Positions 18,948-28,500 of a DNA stretch of 64,000 bases are shown here, in pieces (positions within the stretch are counted from its first letter, which is position 1; each line of letters opens with the position of its first letter). The notes under the pieces were generated by a model. That model had not been told where the DNA came from. It did not search any database and worked only from the letters and a program-made list of their open reading frames with translations. Source of the DNA: Prochlorococcus sp. AG-409-O23 (lineage in GTDB: Bacteria > Cyanobacteriota > Cyanobacteriia > PCC-6307 > Cyanobiaceae); contig QCKL01000003.1 of assembly GCA_003215355.1 (NCBI GenBank), positions 45,744 through 109,743 of the forward strand, in the 5' to 3' direction. Both the position numbers and the translations under genes were made by a program.

Positions 18948-19586
18948 ATGCGCAATGGGCCTTCGAGATTTCTGGCCGACCGCAAGCCTTTTTTGGGAAG
19001 GTTGATTAGTAGATCAATTGGATACAGTCGTACTTCATTTGTCTCTGGGGCTAATGACTCGCAAGTTTGTGCTTTGAAGGAGGCTGGCTGTTTAAAGATT
19101 TTTCAGGAGGCTATTACTCATCAGCAGGATGAAAGGAGAAGGCCTCAATTTGAGGCTGCGCTATCAGAACTAAATAAGGGTGATGAACTTGTATTAATTA
19201 AGTTAGGTATTGCATTTAAATCTCTTAAGGAATGTATTGATTGTATTAATGCTCTCCAGAAGAAAGGTATTTATGTCAGAACATTGGATGGGTTGATTAA
19301 TACAAGATGTCTGGGCTCATTTGCAGTTCAGGTTTTTCCTCTTCTTGCTGGTTTGGCAGATTTTGAGAGGTCACTTGTTCAAGAGAGAGCATTTGAGAGT
19401 ATTCAAAGACGAAAAGAGGTTGGTGGTTCACTTGGAGGGAGGCCTAGAATTAGTTCAGAGAGGGAAGGTTTGGTCTTGCGTTTGAGGGGAGAAGGAAATT
19501 CATATAGATCGATAAGAGGTCAAACAGGGCTTGCACTCTCAACTATCCGGAGGATCATTGTTGAGAGCAAGCCTGAAATTGCATGA
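18948..19586 (+). CDS. serine recombinase family protein with degraded active site
   Basis: The 212-residue protein has the resolvase/invertase fold in sequence: IGYSRTSF (candidate nucleophile Ser) near residue 26, AGCLKIFQEAITHQQDERRRPQFEAAL, a long E helix, and a C-terminal HTH with GGRPRISSEREGLVLRL. The usual LDRLxRS catalytic segment reads KLGIAFKS, so the conserved Asp, Arg and Arg are replaced by Gly, Ile and Lys. It may bind DNA without recombining it. ATG 18948 is used, with TTG 18939 as an alternative. It is coupled to the next ORF by an ATGA overlap and lies outside the att-bounded element. Confidence 0.75.
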   Translation: MRNGPSRFLADRKPFLGRLISRSIGYSRTSFVSGANDSQVCALKEAGCLKIFQEAITHQQDERRRPQFEAALSELNKGDELVLIKLGIAFKSLKECIDCINALQKKGIYVRTLDGLINTRCLGSFAVQVFPLLAGLADFERSLVQERAFESIQRRKEVGGSLGGRPRISSEREGLVLRLRGEGNSYRSIRGQTGLALSTIRRIIVESKPEIA

Positions 19587-19801
19587 ACGATTTAAATTGG
19601 AAAGATCAATACAAGAAATGGAAAACAGGTCTCAAGCCTTTCCAAATCCAATTACTTGATGAGGGGGCAAACAGTTTGTCCCAGTCATGGTTGTTGAATG
19701 CTATGTGGTGTGATTGGACAGAATTGAAAAAGATAAAAGAAACAGAACTCCCTGATGTCAAAACTACTTCTAAAGAATGGGCAAAAGACCCATGGGAATA
19801 A
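19583..19801 (+). CDS. small hypothetical protein coupled to the recombinase-like gene
   Basis: A 72-residue soluble ORF, rich in Trp and Lys (MNDLNWKDQYKKWKTGLKPF), starting inside the stop of the preceding gene (ATGA). The overlap argues for a real, translationally coupled gene. No domain is recognised; it may be a partner of the recombinase-like protein (inference). Confidence 0.5.
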   Translation: MNDLNWKDQYKKWKTGLKPFQIQLLDEGANSLSQSWLLNAMWCDWTELKKIKETELPDVKTTSKEWAKDPWE

Positions 19802-20536
19802 TAAAGCCCTTCGCATTTTTGATAGGTATCCTCATTGTTAGATCATTGAATATCACGCTTTTAAAAAGTTTTCTTGGAATTCTTTGTTGACAATTAATAT
19901 TAAACTTTCTTAAGGCATTTTGCTTTAGTAAATTATGAAAAGGTATCTATCTTGTTGCCATTGGCTGCTGCAAAATTTGGCTTAAGAGAGAAGTGAACTT
20001 AGAAAAAGGATTGCTTAGTTAATCAGGGATTAATGCTTTCTGAGGGCTTAATTAGCCTTCTGTTTACATATTCGCTTTTTCTTGCTCTAATTGCTTTTAG
20101 CTTTACTAAAAGACTACGGAATATAAGCTTTTGTTGAATGCTTTCAGAAAGTTCGAAAAAACTGGAAAAGTGGCTGAAAGGGGTTTCGGTTTTGCTATCG
20201 CTGTTATTGAATCCCCTTGTCTTTTGAAGCTATGCAATCGTTTGGTTAAAATTGTATGAGGGGTATGTACCTTTCTTACCAAGAATGGTTGCAGGATTTT
20301 TGAATTAGAAAGAATATCTCTTGCGTTCATTGTTGACAAATGGCGACTTGGAATCGGTAAGAAAAACTGAAATCTGGTAATCGATTTGGTTGCTTCAGAT
20401 CGATTGAGCAGGAGAATAGGAATGTAGCTGGGTTGGTCGAACCCTATAGAGAACTGCATTTTTACTACTCTCTCTAAAGGTCTTGCCTAGTCAAAGAAAA
20501 CGCTTAAAGCATTTCCTAAACGGGATTTTTTGTTTT
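19802..20536. other. gene-poor stretch left of the integrated element
   Basis: About 735 bp with no supported gene. A 117-codon minus-strand ORF at 20106-20459 has no recognisable features and is treated as chance. The stretch ends at the distal att copy, so it is likely host DNA that lay downstream of tRNA-Cys before insertion, or older element debris. Confidence 0.4.
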
Positions 20537-20564
20537 GGTAAGAAGGCGGCACCCAGATTCGAAC
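20537..20564. repeat. distal attachment-site copy (tRNA-Cys 3' fragment)
   Basis: A 28-bp sequence identical to 33319-33346. It contains the last 21 or so bases of tRNA-Cys (acceptor 3' strand and T-arm start, GGCGGCACCCAGATTCGAAC on the plus strand) and the neighbouring GGTAAGAA. The identity stops abruptly on both sides, as expected for an integration crossover region. Confidence 0.9.
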
Positions 20565-20625
20565 AAGGTTTAGATCTCTCGGAAGCATTGGTATAACTAG
20601 GATTTAGGGTTGAGGATTCCTCTGT

Positions 20626-20648
20626 TCCCTATCACCTCCCTATCAGGT
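20626..20648 (+). repeat. left arm-type repeat (two TCCCTATCA units)
   Basis: A 23-bp sequence with two TCCCTATCA units 11 bp apart, 61 bp inside the distal att copy. It recurs with one mismatch, in the same orientation, at 33217-33239 near the other end. Paired repeats close to both att sites resemble arm-type binding sites of tyrosine integrases; that role is inference. Confidence 0.6.
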
Positions 20649-20717
20649 AGACCTAAGTAACTACAAGGGGGAACCTCCAAATTGCCCCAGTAATGAGATC
20701 ACTAATGATGGGGAGTT

Positions 20718-22094
20718 TTGCCACGCAAGTTTCCTGAAATTTGGACAACGCTGAAGGTTGCGGACTATGAACGTGGGTCTTTCCCTGCCAATCTTTATCT
20801 GTTTTGGAAACCTTCTAAAAGCAAATACATTTACGCAAAATATTTACCGGAATTAGAGGAGGACATTCGCCCAAACAAGGGACGGAATAAAGACGGAAAA
20901 GGTAGGAGAGCGCCTTTTGAGGCATCTATGCAGACAATCGATACAAGAGAGGCATTGGATTGTGCAATTCAGTGGTCAAAGGGAATCAAAAGAAAAGTGC
21001 AGAGGCAAGAGGAACATTCTTTGCACCGTTATTGGGAGAGATGGTCTCTTCGTGAATTTGAGAAACCCAGAAGGAACCTTCAGTCAAAGGTCAAATTCAG
21101 GCGGGACACTCAACTGAAATGGGATGGGGAGCACTACGGGATCAAACATCAACCATGGGCGCAGAAGAGTGTGGATGAGATCAACTTTGTTGATTTTCAG
21201 GACTATTTCTTATTGCTGGAAAAGAGAGCACGAAAGAACAATGGAACGAATGGGAGTGGGATGAAGGAACAACAAAAAGCATTTATTAGAGCGTTGATGA
21301 TGGAGGCAGAAATCGATTTTCCTCATCTACAAATCCCTAGATTTCCTTCTATCTCACGCCAAACCAAACAGGTCGTACACCTCAATCAAAAGCAGTGGGA
21401 TTTGCTTTTAAGAACGATCAAAGAGCAATGTGATTTTGCAGTGAATAAGCAACTCAACTACAGGCAATACAAGGCATTGAATTGGACTTACAACAACAGA
21501 CAGAACCAACGCAATTGGGTTGATCTTTATGACGCATTGCTTTTGGAGTGGTTCTTTTTCCTTCGCGCTGAAGATATGCCTCGCCTTAAGAGTGAATGGT
21601 TCCAAGGCAACGGGGAAGGTCAATATCAATGCTTATTAGAAGAGACCAAAGGCAATAGGGATATTCATGTCACTCAGTCATTTCGACCTGATGCTGATCG
21701 ATTTATGAGAAGGATGAAATTAAGGAGACCAAAGAAGGGATATTTGATCTTTCCTGAGATCCCAAGACCTGAAGAGGGAGGTGCAGAAAACAAAGTAAGA
21801 AACCTCCTTAATCATTTGCTGAGGAAAGCAGTTGAGAAATGCCTACCTGATTTCGACTTAGGACCAAAACCTTGGACAACTATTAGACACACTGCATTTC
21901 GCTTGATGCTGGAAGATGATCCTTCGCTTTGGGTTGGGCACAAGTTGAGGGACTTTGCACGCAACGGTCACACCAGTCCAGACCAACTTCAAACCACCTA
22001 CATCACGCCTATCCAATCAGCACAAACAGCAAAAGAGACAAGAGAAAATCTTCGGTCTAAAGGTTGGAATACTGGAAGCAGGGTCAAGGTTTAA
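20718..22094 (+). CDS. int: tyrosine recombinase / integrase of the element
   Basis: The 458-residue protein has the catalytic domain of tyrosine recombinases in its second half: Arg283 in FLRAEDMPRL, a candidate beta-hairpin Lys311 in EETKGN, Arg390-His391 in TTIRHTAF, His418 in RNGHTS and the nucleophile Tyr428 in LQTTYITP. The first His of the usual HxxRH box is Thr here. The N-terminal 200 residues should hold arm- and core-binding domains. The start is TTG 20718, preceded by GGGAG; no better ATG fits. Adjacent to the distal att copy, it should carry out integration into and excision from tRNA-Cys. Confidence 0.85.
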   Translation: MPRKFPEIWTTLKVADYERGSFPANLYLFWKPSKSKYIYAKYLPELEEDIRPNKGRNKDGKGRRAPFEASMQTIDTREALDCAIQWSKGIKRKVQRQEEHSLHRYWERWSLREFEKPRRNLQSKVKFRRDTQLKWDGEHYGIKHQPWAQKSVDEINFVDFQDYFLLLEKRARKNNGTNGSGMKEQQKAFIRALMMEAEIDFPHLQIPRFPSISRQTKQVVHLNQKQWDLLLRTIKEQCDFAVNKQLNYRQYKALNWTYNNRQNQRNWVDLYDALLLEWFFFLRAEDMPRLKSEWFQGNGEGQYQCLLEETKGNRDIHVTQSFRPDADRFMRRMKLRRPKKGYLIFPEIPRPEEGGAENKVRNLLNHLLRKAVEKCLPDFDLGPKPWTTIRHTAFRLMLEDDPSLWVGHKLRDFARNGHTSPDQLQTTYITPIQSAQTAKETRENLRSKGWNTGSRVKV

Positions 22095-22375
22095 GCAACT
22101 TCAGGACACCAACCAATCTCCAGCACTCGCTTCTTTTGCCAGTGAGGACAACGCTTGGTGAGATGCTCTCCTTGTTGAATGAGACGTTGGTGAATTGGAC
22201 AGGTCAAAAGAGTGACGCACTGCTTGGTACAGGAATAGGTGAAGTGCTCACAGGTCATGCAAACGGCACTACCTCTTGAGTGCTGTAGTTCCCCGTGCTC
22301 GAAGTAGTCCCACTCTTCGGGTTCGTCAGTGACTTTGACTGGTGCGACTGGGGTTTTACGCTTTGCCCATGCCAT
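22091..22375 (-). CDS. Cys-rich, probably zinc-binding small protein under a LexA-type box
   Basis: The 94-residue protein has a Cys/His-rich core from about residue 38 to 80 (VCMTCEHFTYSC, KQCVTLLTCPIH, GEHLTKRCPHW) that could form one or two zinc ribbons. The basic N-terminus KRKTPVAPVKV could contact nucleic acid. It is convergent with int, overlapping its end by 4 bp, and a perfect cyanobacterial LexA-type site lies 15 bp upstream. It might be an excision or damage-response factor for the element; this is inference from position only. Confidence 0.65.
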   Translation of the reverse strand: MAWAKRKTPVAPVKVTDEPEEWDYFEHGELQHSRGSAVCMTCEHFTYSCTKQCVTLLTCPIHQRLIQQGEHLTKRCPHWQKKRVLEIGWCPEVA

Positions 22376-22389
22376 AAGGTTCCTCTATC

Positions 22390-22403
22390 AGTACATCTGT
22401 ACT
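22390..22403. promoter_or_regulatory. LexA (SOS) box candidate, perfect match
   Basis: AGTACATCTGTACT matches the cyanobacterial LexA consensus RGTACNNNDGTWCB at every defined position. It lies 15 bp upstream of the start of the Cys-rich gene, where a repressor would block transcription. A search by eye for further GTAC-N4-GTWC sites found only the imperfect one upstream of recA. Confidence 0.65.
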
Positions 22404-22504
22404 AGTAGAGAAAGGGGTCTTTGGTCAAGTGGGTCTGTTGAGGTTGATCATTTATCCAATTGTCTTAGGTCTTATGATTAATAGATATATGACCAAGTCA
22501 AATA

Positions 22505-22771
22505 ATGCAGAGGAAAAATTATACCAAAAAGTATAACTTAGACGAGTTCCTTTCTACTAGAATAGGCAGTACATTATACATGTTTTTCTTTACTGTTTGG
22601 CAGTGTAGTGTTTATCTAATAGGTCTAATGCTTTTCTGGTTCTTAATAGGCAAACTATTTGGCGCAAAAATAGATTTAGATTTTATTAATGCCTGTAAGG
22701 GAATTATCATTGTAAGTATATTGCCTGGGATTGGTTTTTCTTTTGCAGTATGGAGGAAAGGAGGTCTCTAA
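22505..22771 (+). CDS. small two-pass membrane protein
   Basis: An 88-residue ORF with a polar, basic start (MQRKNYTKKYN) and two hydrophobic helices at about 22-50 and 64-82. No family is recognised. It is the only plus-strand gene between int and the minus-strand TPR operon, and it is convergent with that operon. It could be an element-encoded membrane effector or anchor, but nothing in the sequence proves this. Confidence 0.5.
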   Translation: MQRKNYTKKYNLDEFLSTRIGSTLYMFFFTVWQCSVYLIGLMLFWFLIGKLFGAKIDLDFINACKGIIIVSILPGIGFSFAVWRKGGL

Positions 22772-22795
22772 TAATAATTTTAAGTGAATAAACAA

Positions 22796-23872
22796 TTACC
22801 GAATGCAATACTTCTCATACTTTTCACTAGCACATTTTCTTATTTCATCCTTTCCTAATACTGTTGCTGACCACCAATCTTCACAGGCACCTTTCATGTC
22901 ACCGGACTCTTGCTTTAATGATGCCCTATAATTATATGCTTGTGACATATACTCATGTGCTTCTCCCAAATAACCTTCTGGAATTCCTGAAGAATACTGG
23001 TTAAGTACCTCATTAAAATCATTAATTGCGCCTTTACTATCTCCTAACTTACTTCTTTCAAATCCACGAAATAAATATTCTTTAGCGTTATCTCCAAAAT
23101 CTATTTTCATTGCTTCTGTGTAATCTTCTATCGCCCCTTCGTGATCACTTAATTGAGACTTAAAACTTGCTCGATAAAAGTAGTATTCTTTACGATTTTT
23201 TTCATCTTTCAACTTCTCCAATTCTATTGCCTTATCAAGATCTTCAATTGCTTTTTGCTGCTTCCCTGATTCCCCTCTAATTATTCCTCTACACCCATAA
23301 GCATAATAAGAAGATTCTGTATCGATATCGATTGCTTTTCCATAGTCATCTATTGCTCCATTTAAATCACTTGATATACGTTTTACATTGGCACGATCTA
23401 TGTACATCAAATAAATTTGTTCCTGAGCATATCCCTTAAGAGTTTCAGCAACTTCCTGATCTGGAATTCTATTTTCAGAAACAAGTTCTATTAATTTTGT
23501 GTAATCCTCAATAGCACCATTGAAATCATTTGCCTGCTGTCTTTTTTTAGCACGTTCCAAATATAAGTCACTTAGATGAGCAAATCTAGGACCTATATCA
23601 TCTATGCCAACAGGGTACTTTTCTATATATTCACTTAACCTATTAATATTCAAATCATCGTATGTATCTTCAGAATCATCTATTTGATTGCAATGCTCCT
23701 GTGTTAATTCATCTGCATTTAATTCGTCTTCATCCTTAAGAAGTATCAATCCCGCACCAACAACAACAGCAGTCGATCCAATAACAACTGGTTTATCCAC
23801 TTTCAGCAGAGACAAACCAGCAGCAGTGGCAGCACCAACTCCCAGGGCAATAGCAGTGCTACGAAGTTTCAT
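22796..23872 (-). CDS. TPR-repeat protein with membrane-anchor-like N-terminus (operon gene 4)
   Basis: A 358-residue protein. Residues 1-47 hold two short hydrophobic stretches separated by KVDKP and are almost identical to the start of the 1186-residue TPR protein in the same operon. From about 75 on, at least five TPR units are seen, such as AYGCRGIIRGESGKQQKAIE and YYFYRASFKSQLSDHEGAIE. The tail GACEDWWSATVLG is a Sel1/TPR-like cap. It starts 2 nt after the nuclease gene, so it is surely co-transcribed. TPR arrays act as protein-binding scaffolds; the partner is not known. Confidence 0.75.
   Translation of the reverse strand: MKLRSTAIALGVGAATAAGLSLLKVDKPVVIGSTAVVVGAGLILLKDEDELNADELTQEHCNQIDDSEDTYDDLNINRLSEYIEKYPVGIDDIGPRFAHLSDLYLERAKKRQQANDFNGAIEDYTKLIELVSENRIPDQEVAETLKGYAQEQIYLMYIDRANVKRISSDLNGAIDDYGKAIDIDTESSYYAYGCRGIIRGESGKQQKAIEDLDKAIELEKLKDEKNRKEYYFYRASFKSQLSDHEGAIEDYTEAMKIDFGDNAKEYLFRGFERSKLGDSKGAINDFNEVLNQYSSGIPEGYLGEAHEYMSQAYNYRASLKQESGDMKGACEDWWSATVLGKDEIRKCASEKYEKYCIR
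23762..23872 (-). repeat. duplicated 5' leader of TPR genes, copy 2
   Basis: The first 111 bp of the 358-residue TPR gene match the first 111 bp of the 1186-residue TPR gene (28991-29101) with 7 differences. Downstream of this block the two genes diverge strongly. Confidence 0.9.
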
Positions 23873-23874
23873 AT

Positions 23875-24732
23875 CTAGAAGAACAACCTTCTTTGAACAG
23901 GTTTGCTCTCACCGTTTCCTCCTCCATGCACTGCCTTTGCGTATTGATCAGAATAGGCACAGTTCTTGCAACTCTCATTCGGTTCAGGGATCTGGTGTTG
24001 GTTCATCAGAGCAACCATGGCATCGACCTCTGCCTCGATCCAACCAGCATTCCAGTCATAAGGAACCAGTGATTCTTCAAACGTCATCACCTGATTGAAG
24101 TTTTCCTTGTGGCGGTCGGCATTACAGACCAGGAAGTAGGCAGTGCGATGAACATCAAATCCCATCTTTAAAAGGAGATAGGCATAGAAGTCCATTTGGG
24201 TCTTATAGGCATCGTGATAGGCATCCTCTAGATATTCATCGGGATCAACAGCACTGTTCTTTGCCTGGGATTTGTAGTCCACCACTATCAATTTCTTGGT
24301 GATCGTGTCTTGCCAGATGTCGTCCACACCTCCAGTCAGGATGATGGGCGTGTCCTTATGTCGCACCATTAATCCGTGATGCAGTGAGTTCCTCCAGTTG
24401 TCCATTTCTGGATGATCAAAAGGAACGACATGACTCAACCCATTGGGAGCAAATAAGCGATGGGGGATCTGATGTTCTCGGCAGTGATCAAACTCTTTCT
24501 TGAGTAAGAGGTCAGTGGTTTCATTGAGCGTCCAACCGGGAGTACCTGGGGGATCAAGACCCATCACCCGATCTAGATAGAAGCACCTTTTGCAGGTCAG
24601 GAAGTTGGAGAAGCGACCCCGACTGATCTTGAAGTCATACGTTTGATTGGGTTTATAAGACGACGTTTCCCTTACGCGAAGACCAGTTGCCTTGACGGGT
24701 TCTTTCTTACTGTTTCGTTTGAGATCGATCAT
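23875..24732 (-). CDS. Cas4/RecB-like PD-(D/E)XK nuclease with Cys cluster (operon gene 3)
   Basis: The 285-residue protein shows the PD-(D/E)XK core: GGVDD with Asp137, VVDYKS with Asp152 and Lys154, and QMDFY with Gln179 and Tyr183. Cys47 and Cys50 (LTCKRCFY) and Cys255 and Cys258 (SCKNCAY) bracket the core, the arrangement of the 4Fe-4S cluster in Cas4 and AddB-type nucleases. It should cut or trim DNA ends (family knowledge). No CRISPR array or other cas gene is present. It sits between TPR genes with gaps of 11 and 2 nt, so TPR proteins may recruit or restrain it (inference). Confidence 0.8.
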   Translation of the reverse strand: MIDLKRNSKKEPVKATGLRVRETSSYKPNQTYDFKISRGRFSNFLTCKRCFYLDRVMGLDPPGTPGWTLNETTDLLLKKEFDHCREHQIPHRLFAPNGLSHVVPFDHPEMDNWRNSLHHGLMVRHKDTPIILTGGVDDIWQDTITKKLIVVDYKSQAKNSAVDPDEYLEDAYHDAYKTQMDFYAYLLLKMGFDVHRTAYFLVCNADRHKENFNQVMTFEESLVPYDWNAGWIEAEVDAMVALMNQHQIPEPNESCKNCAYSDQYAKAVHGGGNGESKPVQRRLFF

Positions 24733-24743
24733 TTATCTATTCA

Positions 24744-25541
24744 TCAATCATAAATTTGGCAGTCAACAACATCTTCGTCTTTAAAACCGTGGTATCTAGC
24801 GCTTTGTTCAGACGTAAACAAGTTTCGATCTTCAAGGTCTGAGGGATTAACTATCTCGTAAAAAGTTAAAGGTGTCCAAAACATTGGTTCAGTAAATACT
24901 GAATCTTCTTCATCAAATTCCTCAAGGAGAGTATTTTTATAAAATTCTGGATCTGCTTCAACAAGTCTCTTCGGAACGTAAACACTACCTTCTAAGTCTC
25001 GATATTCTTGAATCAGAAAACCTTCCCATATTTTGTAGGGAGGGTCATTTGGTTCACAATCGACCAAGTTATCTACCCAACGATCTCCTTCGTCATCAAC
25101 AAACTGTTCTTCAAGTAGGTCGATCAGTGGAACTTTCTTGCCTTGTTCATCTGTGTAGTAATAGTTCAGTGCTATCGCAATATCCTCCAAAGATTCATTT
25201 TGGAGATCAATCATTACGGTCTCTAGATTGTTGCAGAGAGCATCTGGATTATCAGGTTTGCGAGTGGATTGACTTGCATTGATTGCTTTTCCCTCTATCT
25301 CTTTAATCCACTCCCCTGCCTCTTCATCACCTAAATCTGCTGCCTTTTGCCAATCAGCAATAGCACCTTCTTTATCATCTAACTCTTCCTTGGCACATCC
25401 ACGATTTGCATATGCCTCTGCATAATTAGGATCTAGTTCAATTGCCTTGGTGTAATCCTCTATTGCTCCTTTAGAGTCCCTTTTATCGTCCTTATCGCAT
25501 CCACGATCAAGATATTCAGAAGCAGTTTTAGGTTCAGACAT
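24744..25541 (-). CDS. N-terminal TPR protein with unknown acidic C-terminal domain (operon gene 2)
   Basis: From ATG 25541 the protein has 265 residues. The first 80 form two TPR units ending in a Sel1-like KAADLGDEEAGEW. The remaining 180 are acidic (DEEDSVFTEPMFWTPLTFYEI) and match no domain I know. The start codon shares one base with the stop of the giant TPR gene (TAATG), so translation is coupled. The upstream in-frame TTG at 25550 is less likely. The C-terminal part could be the specificity or effector part of the assembly (inference). Confidence 0.72.
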   Translation of the reverse strand: MSEPKTASEYLDRGCDKDDKRDSKGAIEDYTKAIELDPNYAEAYANRGCAKEELDDKEGAIADWQKAADLGDEEAGEWIKEIEGKAINASQSTRKPDNPDALCNNLETVMIDLQNESLEDIAIALNYYYTDEQGKKVPLIDLLEEQFVDDEGDRWVDNLVDCEPNDPPYKIWEGFLIQEYRDLEGSVYVPKRLVEADPEFYKNTLLEEFDEEDSVFTEPMFWTPLTFYEIVNPSDLEDRNLFTSEQSARYHGFKDEDVVDCQIYD

Positions 25542-28500
25542 TATTGGCAATGCTCCTTCAATAATTCAGCAGCATCTTCATCTCCTAATTCTGCTGCTTT
25601 CTTCCAATCTTCACAGGCACCTTTGAGGTCTCCAATTGCTTTCCTGCAATTTGCTCGTAGAGAATAGATATATCTTTTTTCTGGACTTACTTCTATAACT
25701 AGAGTGTAATCATCAATTGCACCTTGAATATCATCAATCAAGCGCTTTACTTCAGCACGTCCAATTATTGCACTCTCCTCAAATTCCTTTGATTCTTCTA
25801 TTTTATTATTAAACATTTCAAAGACAATCTGAAAATCAGAACTTGCACCTTCTGGATCTCCCAATGCTTTTTTATAACTCGCTCGCTGCAAATAAAGACC
25901 TGAATCATGATAAAAATCCTCTTCTTCTAGTATCGTATTGATTGAATCAATCGCTTCTTGATACTTTCCTAGTTGATAATAATCCGAGGCAATATCTAAA
26001 ATAATCGGTGGATCTATATAATCAGGATCAATCTCATATGCTTTAAGTGCATCAGATAGAGAACCTACGTAATCCTTTGCTTCTCTTCTTACTTGTGCAC
26101 GAGCGTGATATGTAGAAACTATTGTTTGATCTAACTCTATTGCCTTATTCAAGTATGGAAGAGATTCTGCATACTTCTCTTCTTTTATTTCTTTTTCACG
26201 AGTGCGATATGAATACCCCATTGTTTGATCTAACTCTTTATTCTTCTCTTCTTCTGCAGCGAGTATATCTTCTATATATTCTTCATTGACGAGAATCTCT
26301 CCTATACAACCATATGCCCTAGCATAATCATTATCAATTTCAATGACTTTCTTAAGATCTAAAAGTGCATTATCATAATCATAATAATTCATCTCTGCTA
26401 TACCTCTATTAAAGTAAGCGTCTGGATTGTCAGGATTTAATTCTAAGAATTTTGTACAACTAGAAATTGATTTTTCATGGTCTCCTACATCATTATATAA
26501 TTCTCCTAGATAAAAATGAACTTTCTCATTATTAGGACTAATTTCTAATACTTTCTCGAAATCTTTAATTGCGTTCCAACGGTCTTTTATTAGATCATAG
26601 ACAGCAGCGCGATTGAAATAAGCAAGATTAGATTTTGGGTCAAGTTCTATTGCCTTAGTGAGATCTAGAATCGCACTCTGATGATCTTCCAGATCACTCT
26701 TGGCACTCCCACGTAGGATGTAGGCATTGACATCATTTGGATCAAGTTCTATTGCTTTGCTGGAGTCAATAATTACTCCTTGATAATCTTCTAAGTTATT
26801 TTTATCGCAAGCACGATTGTAATAGAGCATTGCTGCTTTTTCTTCTGCTACAGATTCAATTGCCCTGGTCCAGTCGGCAATTGCTCCTTCATAATCTCCT
26901 GATTTACCCTTATCCTTTGCACTCAAGAAGTAAGTAACGTCAGGATACATTTCATCTTCAGTACCCCATAACAATTCAGTAGCACCTTGATCTCCTAACT
27001 TCGATGCCTTTTTGAAATCTTCTCTGGCACCTTTTAGGTCTGACAATCGACCTTTCAACAGACCTCTATTTCGATATGCTAAAGCGTATTCTGGATTTAA
27101 ATTGATTGCTCTAGTGAAATCATTTATTGCACCTATCTTGTCACCTGAATCTCTCAAAGTAACCCCACGGTTATAGAAAATATCTGGATCGTTTGGGTCG
27201 ATTTCTATTGCTTTATTATAATCCTCAATCGCTGATTTTGGATCTCCAAGTAAGTCCTTACAGGAGGCACGATTGAGGTATGATGTGGCGTTATAAGGAT
27301 CAAGTTCTATTGCCTTATTGTAATTCAATATTGCTTCTTTATATTCACCTTGATCCTGCTTTTGGTTCGCTGATATTATTGCTTCATTAAGTTGTTGATC
27401 ATATTTTTCACCCCAATCACGAACGGTTTTTTGTGCTTCATTCAATTCCTGACTGTTTTCATTTTGTAGAAATTCTGAATGACGCCTAATTATTTCTTCT
27501 TTTGTTAATCCTGATTCTTTGGCATCTATGTATTTACCTAAATCCCTGCACCAGGAACCAGCAGCATTCAACCAACTTGCTGTTCCCTCTGCTCCAAGTG
27601 ATGCTGCCATTTTAAAGTCATTACAGGCATCTATACAATTATCTAATGATTGCTTAGAACGTCCACGTTCATTGTATGCTTGGTGGTAATTCGGATCAAT
27701 TTCTATCGCCTTTGTATAATCATTGATTGCAGCATAGTGATCTCCTAGTTTATCCTTAACATACCCACGATTATAAAAAGCAAAAGCAAATTTTGGGTCA
27801 AGTTCTATTGCTTTAGTGTAATCATCTATTGCACTTTTGAAATCATTTTTTCTACTTTTGGCAAGTCCACGGTTGAAATAAGCACTTACAAAAGTTGGAT
27901 CAATGGTTATTACTTTGCTGTAATCAGATATTTCACCATCAATTTCATTTGCTTTCCCTTTGGCGACCCCACGTTTGAAATATAAATCAGGATTGTTTGG
28001 GTTTTCCTGAATATCCTTAGTCAAAAGGTGAATGCTATATTCACCCTCAATTTCTTCCTCTTTGTAATCAGAGTATGCTTGCAAATTAGCAGTTTCAAAT
28101 TCAATACCTAACTCTGCTGCTTTCTTCCAATCTTCATAGGCACCTTTTTTATCACCTGCTTTGATCTTTGAAAGACCTCTCTGTAAATAACTAAGATTTA
28201 AATATGGTGTATCGTAATCCGTCTCATTTAAATCCATTTCTATTGCACTAGAGCAATCATTGATTGCTCCGAAATAATCCTTTAATCGATGTTTAGTCAT
28301 TCCACGTTCAAGATATAAAGTTGAATCGTCTGAAGTTATTACTATCTCCCTAGTAAAATCTTCTACTGCTCCATTTAAATCTCCTACAAATATCTTTGCA
28401 TGTGCTCTCCACTTATTAACAAAATTATTCTCCTCGGGATCTAATTCTGAACACTTATTCAAATCAGAGATTGCACCAGAGTAATCACCTAAAGTATGTT

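Noticed and set aside
20106-20459. 117-codon minus-strand ORF
   Set aside because: No recognisable domain or ribosome site, in a gene-poor stretch; composition looks like chance translation.
23875-24732. Cas4-like nuclease as part of a CRISPR-Cas locus
   Set aside because: No direct-repeat array, cas1, cas2 or interference genes were found in the window; neighbours are TPR genes and recombinases.
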